Source: QQUD01 sp039029915 (GTDB lineage Bacteria > Chloroflexota > Anaerolineae > Promineifilales > Promineifilaceae). From it: a DNA stretch of 11,305 nt. Below the pieces are notes generated by a model that saw only the letters and a program-made list of their open reading frames with translations, had not been told where the DNA came from and made no database searches. This document shows positions 1 to 7,300 of the stretch, one piece after another. How positions within the stretch are numbered: position 1 is the stretch's first letter; each line of letters begins with the position of its first letter. Position numbers and translations under genes: made by a program. Location of the stretch: positions 1 through 11,305 of the forward strand of contig JBCCFD010000247.1 of assembly GCA_039029915.1 (NCBI GenBank), in the 5' to 3' direction.

Positions 1-503
1 GAGAGGCTGAATTCGATGGCAAGGTGACGCGGATTGGCATTACCCGAGCCTATGCAACGCGTCACGGAGCCGGCCCGTTTGTCACTGAAGCGCCCCACCT
101 ATCCAAAAATATACGGGATGCCGTTAATGGGTACGACGATTGGCAAGAAGGCTTTCGCGTTGGCTGGCTCGATTTACTACTGCTTCGATATGGGATAGAT
201 GTCGTGGGTTCGTTAGACTATTTAGCAGTTTGTCATCTAGACAGACTGAGTGAATTTAAGCAACTACATGTCTGCAATGAATATAAGCACGGTAACAAAA
301 CGATTCAGTCGTTACCGCTAAAAAAACGGATTGAAGATTTAGAGCACCAGTCATATCTAACTCAGCTCCTCGAAAATTGCGCCCCCATTTTAACGACCGT
401 ATCCACACCAGAAGCGCTCATTGCGCAGCTCGAGCAAACCTTAAATCTACCCGTTCACCTAGAATCATGGGGAGAAACGGCCGTTGATAAAAAAGGTCGT
501 TGA
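1..503 (+). CDS. purA: Adenylosuccinate synthetase-type protein, C-terminal part (5' end outside window)
   Basis: The reading frame is open from the left edge (codons in phase from position 3), so only about the last 166 residues are seen. Adenylosuccinate synthetase joins IMP and aspartate using GTP, in the cytoplasm, at the first committed step to AMP. The recognisable block is TRAYATRHGAGPFVTE, the family's conserved IMP-binding loop region, followed by FRVGWLDLLLLRYG, an LDRL block and the C-terminal SWGETAVDKK, which matches the usual xSxGPTxxD ending. The common RRRxGW(L/F)D signature reads FRVGWLD here, so this is a divergent branch. The N-terminal GTP-binding loop and catalytic Asp lie outside the window, so the distinction from PurZ-like (2-aminoadenylosuccinate) enzymes cannot be made. 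The thioesterase gene follows after 31 bp on the same strand. Family is secure; exact substrate less so. Confidence 0.86.
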   Translation, partial: EAEFDGKVTRIGITRAYATRHGAGPFVTEAPHLSKNIRDAVNGYDDWQEGFRVGWLDLLLLRYGIDVVGSLDYLAVCHLDRLSEFKQLHVCNEYKHGNKTIQSLPLKKRIEDLEHQSYLTQLLENCAPILTTVSTPEALIAQLEQTLNLPVHLESWGETAVDKKGR

Positions 504-534
504 TAAAACGACTAAAATCTATTAAGCTCACCTC

Positions 535-996
535 ATGAGCGAAACCCAACTTCCTGAAAAAATTTTGACCATTCCGCCTGAATGGATTGACCGCAACGGC
601 CACGTTAACGTGGCCTATTATGTTCTTGCTTTTGACTATGCGACAGATGCATTTTACGATACGCTCGGCATCGGTGAAGCATATCAAGAAAAAGGGTTTT
701 CAGTTTTCACCCTGGGCATGAACGTTGATTATTTACGCGAAATCTTTGAGGGAACCAAAATCAGAATGACAACCCAACTGATTAATTGGGATAAAAAGCG
801 ATTGCATTATTTTCACCGGATGTTCAATTTAGATGCGGGATATCTTGCCGCCACCAATGAGTGTATTGCCATGCATATCGACCTCAACAAGCGTAAAAGC
901 GCTCCATTTAGCGCAGAAACCAACGCCAATATTGAGGCAACAATGAACCAACATGCCCAGCTATCTCACCCACATTCTCTTGTCCGGAAATTATAA
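535..996 (+). CDS. Hotdog-fold acyl-CoA thioesterase (4HBT family)
   Basis: This 153-residue protein is the usual size for a single hotdog domain. The active-site signature is D19-R-N21-G-H23-V-N25-V-A-Y-Y at the start of the central helix, matching the D-x-x-G-H-x-N motif of 4-hydroxybenzoyl-CoA-type thioesterases. A second conserved stretch, MNVDYLREI (62-70), and the LAATNE strand (104-109) also fit the family. It should hydrolyse an acyl-CoA in the cytoplasm. The MNVAYYVLAFD-like style resembles thioesterases linked to carnitine/betainyl-CoA metabolism, but nothing nearby supports that substrate, so none is assigned. The ATG at 535 has no clear Shine-Dalgarno; the position is supported by the normal N-terminal length before the signature. 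It lies between purA and the MOSC gene on the same strand with short gaps, so it is probably in one transcript. Confidence 0.85.
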   Translation: MSETQLPEKILTIPPEWIDRNGHVNVAYYVLAFDYATDAFYDTLGIGEAYQEKGFSVFTLGMNVDYLREIFEGTKIRMTTQLINWDKKRLHYFHRMFNLDAGYLAATNECIAMHIDLNKRKSAPFSAETNANIEATMNQHAQLSHPHSLVRKL

Positions 997-1010
997 AAAA
1001 GGAGTTTAAA

Positions 1011-1574
1011 ATGGAGCAAGTTACAAAAACAATCTTGGATATGACCCAGCTTAATGAGGGCATTCCCGTCATTTTAGAATCGCCCAAAAATAACGGCCGT
1101 ATTGACTTAATTACAATTCGTCCCGCCACCAATGAGCGAGTTCTTAAAGATGAGGTCGAAATATCGATTGAAAATGGGGTTGAGGGGGACAACTGGAAAA
1201 CCAGAGGCAGCAATTCAATGCCAGATAAATCGTCAAACCCTGAAGCCAAGATCACCATCATGAACAGCCGAGTCATCAAGCATATTACCCAGAGTGATTC
1301 AGGCTGGGAATGGGCAGGCGATCAATTTTTCGTTGAAATGGATTTAAGTGAAGAAAATTTACCTGCCGGACAGCAGCTCCAGCTGGGCACGGCCGTTCTT
1401 GAAGTGTCGGCAGTCCCCCACACCGGCTGCGCTAAGTTTGTGGCTCGTTTTGGTAAAGATGCCCATAAATTTGTGAATAACCAATACGGCCGTTCACAGC
1501 GCTTCCGTGGTGTTAACCTCAAAGTGATTAAAGGCGGTACCGTCAAAGTGGGTGATACAGCTCAAAAAATTTAA
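1011..1574 (+). CDS. MOSC domain-containing protein
   Basis: This 187-residue protein is essentially one MOSC domain. Diagnostic blocks in order are GVEGDNW (56-62), ITIMNSRV (81-88), a DLSEENLPAG turn (111-120), LGTAVLEVSAVPHTGCAKF (125-143) with the single conserved cysteine C140, then the GRSQRFRGVNLKVIKGG stretch (160-176) and the VKVGD ending. MOSC domains occur in molybdenum-cofactor sulfurases and in YiiM/mARC-type proteins; the conserved Cys is thought to carry or transfer sulfur, or to hold the cofactor. A stand-alone MOSC protein of this size could act in Moco-related or detoxification chemistry; no partner gene is present. The ATG at 1011 is well supported by AGGAG (from about position 1001) at good spacing. 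It is the last gene of the + strand group, 14 bp after the thioesterase gene, and carries three copies of the ACGGCCGT octamer. Confidence 0.88.
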   Translation: MEQVTKTILDMTQLNEGIPVILESPKNNGRIDLITIRPATNERVLKDEVEISIENGVEGDNWKTRGSNSMPDKSSNPEAKITIMNSRVIKHITQSDSGWEWAGDQFFVEMDLSEENLPAGQQLQLGTAVLEVSAVPHTGCAKFVARFGKDAHKFVNNQYGRSQRFRGVNLKVIKGGTVKVGDTAQKI

Positions 1575-1581
1575 GCGTATG

Positions 1582-1647
1582 AAGGGTGGGATAAAACGGC
1601 AACAAAGATCAATATCACCCAATTGCAAACAGTGTTATCTCACCCTT
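1582..1647. repeat. Imperfect inverted repeat, 13-bp arms
   Basis: The arms AAGGGTGGGATAA (1582-1594) and TTATCTCACCCTT (1635-1647) are complementary at 12 of 13 positions, with a 40-nt spacer. The element starts just after the MOSC stop codon, in the gap between convergent genes. It could be a folded 3' end of the purA-thioesterase-MOSC transcript. There is no U-tract directly after the right arm, so it is not a classical intrinsic terminator. Confidence 0.6.
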
Positions 1648-1651
1648 AAGT

Positions 1652-1700
1652 GTTCCGAAGTTTCTAATTTGAAAACCGTGTTAGCTAAACGCTTCGGAAC
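1652..1700. repeat. Inverted repeat / hairpin, 9-bp perfect stem
   Basis: GTTCCGAAG (1652-1660) and CTTCGGAAC (1692-1700) are perfectly complementary. Inside them TTT/AAA (1661-1663 with 1687-1689) and CTAA/TTAG (1664-1667 with 1681-1684) can extend the stem past two small bulges, leaving a 13-nt loop. It lies between two convergent genes. It may serve as a transcript end or belong to an intergenic repeat family; no U-tract follows on either strand. Confidence 0.6.
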
Positions 1701-1706
1701 CTCGAG

Positions 1707-1755
1707 GAAACGAAGTTTGCAGCCGTCGTTTTATTCAAAGCAGGAGCTTCGTTTC
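1707..1755. repeat. Inverted repeat / hairpin, 9-bp perfect stem, possible terminator of the permease gene
   Basis: GAAACGAAG (1707-1715) and CTTCGTTTC (1747-1755) are perfectly complementary around a 31-nt loop, giving the same 49-nt overall size as the hairpin just to its left. It begins 10 bp past the permease stop codon in the - direction. It shares CGAAGTTT with the left hairpin (1656-1663 and 1711-1718), suggesting the two are related units. A terminator role is inferred from position only. Confidence 0.55.
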
Positions 1756-1765
1756 ATTTAACCAC

Positions 1766-4198
1766 CTACTCGTAGCTCAAAACCTCACGGACGGTCAACC
1801 TTGACGCATTCCACGCAGGTAAGAAGCTAGCCACAAAGGCTAAGATCAAAATCGTGACCAGCCAAATTATCGCTCCGCGAATCGAGAAGATATAGCTAGG
1901 TGCCGCGGAAAGCAGAACCTGACCGAGCTGATTGGTCAACAGACGGCTAATCGGTAGCGCCGATGCAGTGCCAATCGCCCAGCTAATTAAGCCAATAATC
2001 AGCCCCTCAGCCAAAATAATTAGCAAGATTGACCGATCCGAAGCCCCAATTGCTCGCATCACGCCAACCTCTCTAGTCCGTTCAATAACGTTGATACTCA
2101 TCGTTCCCATCAGCCCCAAGCCACCGACAAACCCCAGCAAAATCGCCATAAAGAGCAAAAACCCAATCATTACGTTAAAAATGGCTGACACGATCGTTCG
2201 CACCTGCGAAATCGTTTGCATCTGCTGGACGCGGAAACCGCTATTTCGATATCGATCTTCAATAAACGTCCCTAGATTTAGCTGGTTTTCAGTGCTTTCA
2301 TCATTCAAGGTCACCAATGAGATTTGAGCCTGACCTGCGTTCTTGGTTACTCTGGAATAATAATCAAAGTTTGTAAACGCATTGGCACCAAACAAAATGC
2401 CCCGCGCTATGCCAACAACTTCCCATTCAGATTCACGGCCGTTTATATCCAGCGTAATCACTGAACCAACCACCACATCCTCATCATTCCGCAAGAAATC
2501 AGTATTGACAACAATCTTGTTCGTATCCCCCTCTTCAATCCAGCGCCCATCAATAATAATTGGGTTCAACATCTCTGTATCTGGTTCAGGTGCATACAAA
2601 AGCAAGTTATCGCTTTCACTACCGTCAGGTCGAATTCGCCTAGCAGAACCAAAGCCCCATGTTTCAACACTATTGACCCCAGGAATGGGCTCAGCGATTT
2701 GCTGAATACGATCCACCCGATACGGTTGGTCAAAAATGACTTGAATGTTGTAATCAAAATAGTTTAATGCGTCATCCAATGTTTGCAGGAGCGATGCCTG
2801 AACGCTCAAAATGGACACAAAAATCATACTAGCCAACGACAGTGTTAATAGCGTTAAGGCCAAGCGTGCTTTGCGGCGGAAAGTATTACGCAGCGAAATT
2901 TGAGTTGGTCGCCCACCGGGCAGGAAAGAGCGGGACCGTACGATCAACTGATCAAGAAAGTTGTTTCCAAATTGCCCCTTACCCAACCCCTGTTCACTAA
3001 TCGCCTCTCTCACCGTCACCCGAACTCCACGAAACACAGGAATTAGCGATGCTAACAGAGGGGCTAGAATGCTAATAGCCACTTGCAAAATGACGACTCG
3101 CGGATCTAAAGCAAAGCCAGAAACGTTAAAGTTCAGCAGGTTTGCAAACAGTTGGGATAAGGCTGCAGCACCCAATGCCCCCAATGGAATCGATATCACT
3201 AGGGAAAGAAGTCCAAGGGTCAATACCATGACGATATACATCCATGTTATCTGTCCCGTTCGTGCCCCAATCGACTTCATAATCCCAATTTGCCTCACCT
3301 GCTGAGACAATATCGCCGACAAGATATTCACGATTAAAAATCCCGAGAGCACTAATGACAAAATCCCCATCGCCCCTAGAATAAAGGAAAATGCATTCAG
3401 GAAGTTCTGTGCCGGGTGATCACCCGGAGGAAAGACCAGTGTAAACAAAACGCTTACAAAATCACGTTCAAGCCGATTCTCAATTAAACGCCCCACATCT
3501 TGAACATGCTCAATATCCAATTTATTTTCTGAAACTGTATAAACAACTTGGTTGTAATCTCGCGGCTCACCCAGCCACTCTAACGTATCAAAGGTAATAT
3601 AGCCATACGCCGTTCCGTTTAAAAAGGCTGGGAGCTGGCTAATATCATGCACCGTGCCAGAAAGCTGAATATCCCGCAATCGACCGTCTGGTGGTTCAAC
3701 CGTAATCGTATCGCCTACGGCAAATTGATTTACTCCCAAAGGATCTGCTAAAGAACCGCCAAATGCTTCACTAAATGCAGCCCGCTCTATTAACATCCCC
3801 CGTTCAGGTGGAGGAAACTGACCTTCCTCTAAAGACAATTGGCTGATCGAAATATCATCAAAATTGGCAATGGCAAACAGCTGAATTGACCGCTTTGTGC
3901 CATCTTCATCTTCAAAGCGAACGGTTACAAAACGACGCCCCTCAGCCTCTTCAACCTCTGGCATGCGGCGGATCGCCTCAACCATATCATCATCAAAGGT
4001 ATTTAAGGTGAAAATTGTTCCGGCAGTGGGATTAACAGCGGCATAATCTTCAGGTAAATTTTCATCAATAATCAACTGGGAACCCAGCACCATCCCAATC
4101 GCGGTAACGCCTACTAATATCGACAAAATAACAAGAATCGTTCTTGTTTTATTTGACCATATATCCTTCCAGACCTTTCGCCAGCGAACTCTTCGCAT
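1766..4198 (-). CDS. FtsX/MacB-type ABC transporter permease, duplicated (8 predicted membrane segments)
   Basis: The protein is a large inner-membrane permease of 810 residues from the ATG at 4198. Numbering below counts from a TTG four codons earlier. Membrane segments are visible near 24-46, 274-300, 324-352 and 372-393, and again near 448-470, 676-704, 727-752 and 779-800: one helix, a large extracytoplasmic domain, then three helices, twice. Each half carries the family's cytoplasmic signature: QQVRQIGIMKSIGAR (303-317) and ERTREVGVMRAIGAS (710-724). Such permeases normally pair with a LolD/MacB-like ATPase and move lipids, lipoproteins or peptides, or act mechanically on envelope enzymes. 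No ATPase gene lies on either side here, so the partner must be encoded elsewhere. The ATG is preferred over TTG at 4210 because TTGAGG, containing the TTG, forms its Shine-Dalgarno. A CRP-type site lies about 97 bp upstream. Confidence 0.9.
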   Translation of the reverse strand: MRRVRWRKVWKDIWSNKTRTILVILSILVGVTAIGMVLGSQLIIDENLPEDYAAVNPTAGTIFTLNTFDDDMVEAIRRMPEVEEAEGRRFVTVRFEDEDGTKRSIQLFAIANFDDISISQLSLEEGQFPPPERGMLIERAAFSEAFGGSLADPLGVNQFAVGDTITVEPPDGRLRDIQLSGTVHDISQLPAFLNGTAYGYITFDTLEWLGEPRDYNQVVYTVSENKLDIEHVQDVGRLIENRLERDFVSVLFTLVFPPGDHPAQNFLNAFSFILGAMGILSLVLSGFLIVNILSAILSQQVRQIGIMKSIGARTGQITWMYIVMVLTLGLLSLVISIPLGALGAAALSQLFANLLNFNVSGFALDPRVVILQVAISILAPLLASLIPVFRGVRVTVREAISEQGLGKGQFGNNFLDQLIVRSRSFLPGGRPTQISLRNTFRRKARLALTLLTLSLASMIFVSILSVQASLLQTLDDALNYFDYNIQVIFDQPYRVDRIQQIAEPIPGVNSVETWGFGSARRIRPDGSESDNLLLYAPEPDTEMLNPIIIDGRWIEEGDTNKIVVNTDFLRNDEDVVVGSVITLDINGRESEWEVVGIARGILFGANAFTNFDYYSRVTKNAGQAQISLVTLNDESTENQLNLGTFIEDRYRNSGFRVQQMQTISQVRTIVSAIFNVMIGFLLFMAILLGFVGGLGLMGTMSINVIERTREVGVMRAIGASDRSILLIILAEGLIIGLISWAIGTASALPISRLLTNQLGQVLLSAAPSYIFSIRGAIIWLVTILILAFVASFLPAWNASRLTVREVLSYE

Positions 4199-4204
4199 CC
4201 TGAA

Positions 4205-4208
4205 CCTC
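4205..4208 (-). promoter_or_regulatory. Shine-Dalgarno (GAGG) that decides the permease start
   Basis: On the - strand GAGG is followed by six bases and then ATG at 4198. The upstream in-frame TTG (4210-4208) overlaps this site and has no ribosome-binding sequence of its own, so the ATG is the more likely start. Confidence 0.65.
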
Positions 4209-4286
4209 AATTTCTGTTTTCAGTCATTCACAGCATCATTTCTCAAAACCAACAGGCAATGTGTGAACGACCATATCTAACTCAAA

Positions 4287-4302
4287 TGTGATAGATATCA
4301 CA
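4287..4302. promoter_or_regulatory. CRP-type operator, TGTGAT-AGAT-ATCACA
   Basis: Both six-base half-sites, TGTGAT and ATCACA, match the CRP consensus exactly at the correct 4-bp spacing (TGTGA-N6-TCACA), and the AAA before the left half-site also fits. The site lies in the 192 bp between the cyclase stop and the permease start, centred about 97 bp upstream of the permease ATG. It is therefore placed to control the permease gene. No convincing -10/-35 pair could be fixed on the - strand at either standard CRP distance, so activation versus repression is not decided. The binding protein is inferred and is not encoded in the window. Confidence 0.6.
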
Positions 4303-4390
4303 ATATTACCTTAATTAGATGGCAAATGGCAGGTGATTAATATTTTGATTATTTGAAAAGGGGATTTTTTTGACCCGTAAATGATCTCCG

Positions 4391-7300
4391 CTAATTAGAT
4401 GCAAAACGGATAGCTTCTTTTAAGTCGAGCTTTTGCCCATCTAGGAACGCCAGTGTCCAACCGATGGGTGCAAGCTCAGTCTTGGCACTAGAAAGCTTAT
4501 CCATCAGCTTGGTATGTTCAGCATCAGACAGTGGTGCTCCAATTTCTTCCCGTAAAAGGGCAGCAGCACCAATCAGTTGGGATGCTCGTTCAGGCTGCAA
4601 TTCCATAGCTTCAAGACAGCCAATATCTTCAAACAAGTAGGCCAAGGCCCATTTATTGCCCAAGGTCGCGTTAATTTCTAACCCTTCATTATAGAATTTT
4701 CGAGCAATCTTATAATCGTGTTGGTCCCGTAAAACATTTCCTAAATTATTCAGCGTAATTGCAATCGAGCCCGTATCACCGATTTTACGCATAATCTCAA
4801 GCGCCTCTTCCATATGGTGTCTTGCTAAGCTAAAATCACCTTGGTCTAATGCTAGATTGCCTAGATTGTTTAATGAGATGCTGATGGCCCGCTGATCGCT
4901 GAGTTGACGGCGTAAGCCCAACGCCTCTTCGTTAAGGCGTCTTGCCTCATCATAATTACCTTCATAGCGAGCCACAATACCTAAGTTTGACAGCAAAGCA
5001 GCAATGATCCCCTTGGCATCTAATTCTCTTTGGATATCAAGGCTTTGATTATAAATAATTTTTGAGGCTTCAAAGTCACCCTGCTGAGCAGCCACAGTTC
5101 CTGCAATGCGCAACGTTTCACCAACGCCACTTTTATCATCGATTGATTCAAAGTTAGACCGCGCCTGCATGAGCAAGTGGGAAGCCTGTTGATAGTCTCC
5201 CCGTTTCCTAAACAAGTCGGCTAGCATCGTTTGGCCTTTGGCAAAGAAAAGTAGATTATTTTGGGCCTCTGCCAAAGAGACAAGCTGCTGATATTGCGTT
5301 CTGGCTTGATCCCAATTCCCGACTAACTCGTATACTTGCCCTAATTCAAGCAAGATTTCAAGTTTTTCTTCATCAGTGAGCATTGGTAAAAGCTGGGAAA
5401 AGTAGTCTATGGCTGTTTCATTTGCAAATCTTTTCTGAGCTGCAAATCCAGCCAGCTGTAGATACTGCCGCTTCTTGCCTTGATTATGGCTCAATGTGTA
5501 GTGATGAACCAAAAGATCAATATACTGGGCCAGGTTATCGGGATAGGTTTTTTCAATATATTTACCAACCTGATTATGAATCGTGGCTCTTGTTTCAAAA
5601 GGTAAATTTTCGTAGGTAACTTCTCGTGTTACGACGTTTTTAAAAAGATACGTTAACTCAGGTGTTTCAAAATCCTGAATGGTCATATCAAGCTGTGTTA
5701 AGCGTTCAAGATCGGCTTGAATTTCTTTGACATCATCTCGTTGCGGATAAACACCATAGAGCATGGCGGCTTTAAATAAACGGCCGATTACACTAGCCAC
5801 CTTGATCGTAATCCGCTCGCTCTCGTCTAGCTGGTCTATACGGCTAAGAACCAAACTGTGTAAGCTAGCAGGCAAGTCAATCGTTGCCAATGAATTTGCA
5901 TCACCTGGATCAATATTGCGATCGTGCAAATAATTCAAAAGCTCTTCAATATAAAATGGATTGCCTTGTGTCCGCTGAGACACTTGCTGAATCAAAACCA
6001 CAGGCGGTTCAGAAACGAGGCTTCCCAGTTGAGCCAATTTCATTTTTACAAGATCATTGGTTTCATCTTCGGAAAATTCTTTTAATAGAATCTCTGTGAA
6101 ATAGTCTAGCTTTTTAACGCCGTCAATTTCGGAGATGAATTTTTCATCAGGCCGATAGGCCATCAGAATCAAAACGGGCAGCGAACTAACCGCTCTGGCG
6201 ACAGCATCGAGCAGCTCAATTGAAAGCGGATCCATCCAGTGGCAATCTTCAAGCACGATGAGATACGGCCGTTGCTTTGAGAGCACCTGTAAACACTCAA
6301 CTAATAGAGAATGCAGTGAGTCTTTACGCAATTTAGCGTCAAAGGACTGCGTAAACTCATTATCGGGAATAGTAATCCCCAATACGGCCCCCAGAAGAGG
6401 CAACCGGGGTAATAGTTCTGGGTCAATCACCTCTAACTGCCGAGTTAATAGCTCAATTTGAGTTGTTTGAGGCAGATTTACATCAACATTAAAAAAGGTG
6501 CGCCAAATTGATTGCCAAACCAAGTAGGAGCTATTCGTTCCATAAGATTGGCATTCACCGCCAAGCCCAATGACACCGCGTTCATTTACCATGCCAATCA
6601 CATCCGCAAGGAGCCGAGATTTACCTATACCGGCTTCACCATTGATGGCTGCAATTTGGCCTTCTCCCGTTAGCGTTTGATCTAGATGCTGGCCGATCTG
6701 CTCGATTTGCTTTTGCCGACCGACCATAGGAAACGCATATTTTGCCGCTTGAAGCCCAATATATTGCGGCTTTTTCAGCTGTTTAAGCGCGAAAATTTCA
6801 ATCGATTCCGCCTTGCCTTTCACTTTAATCTTGGGCAGGCTGTCCCAATCGGCAATAGACTGCGTAGCTTGATAAAATTCGCGAGATGCCAAAATCTGGT
6901 TGTGTTCAGCCGACATCATGAGTCGGGCTGACAAATTGACTATATCACCCAACACGCCATAAGTGCGTCTGTTTTGCCCCCCATAAGCCCCCGCCCAAAC
7001 GGGCCCCGTTGTGAGGCCAATTTGAATCCGATCGAGTTTATGAATCCTTGTCGCAGCTGTGCGCAGTTCCAAAGCGGCCGCTGCGGCCCGATCGGCATCA
7101 TCTTCGTGAATAATGGGAGCACCAAACGCGGCATATAGGTAGCTTCCTTTATCACCAATGGTTACCTGTAAGACATTGGCTTCATACCGCGCCAATATTG
7201 TTTGCACATCTTGAATAAAGCTATCTAATTTTTCACCGGCCCGCTTGTCCTCATCATAATCTAAATCCCCAAAGCGAAGAAAGAGGACGGATATCGGACG

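Noticed and set aside
1652..1755. Paired hairpins considered as integron attC sites
   Set aside because: The outer bases run GTT...AAC rather than RYYYAAC...GTTRRRY, and there are no cassette genes or integrase.
1552..1761. A + strand 69-codon frame overlapping the MOSC gene end
   Set aside because: It overlaps the MOSC C-terminus in another frame, runs through the inverted repeats, is biased to Lys/Arg and resembles no family.
1932..3305. Several open frames on the + strand inside the permease gene
   Set aside because: They are antisense to a long, clearly homologous FtsX-type gene and show no domain or ribosome site.
4303..4390. Terminator for the cyclase gene
   Set aside because: GGGTC...A-tract...CCCC on the - strand gives no stable stem next to a U-run, so no terminator is called.
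4640..5239. About 120-nt periodicity that could suggest a DNA repeat array
   Set aside because: It is the DNA echo of 40-residue TPR units in the cyclase protein; the nucleotide copies are too diverged for a true tandem or CRISPR array.
7073..7082. AGCGGCCGCT palindrome
   Set aside because: It shares only the CGGCCG core with the ACGGCCGT family and occurs once, within the Ala-rich helix of cyclase domain 2.
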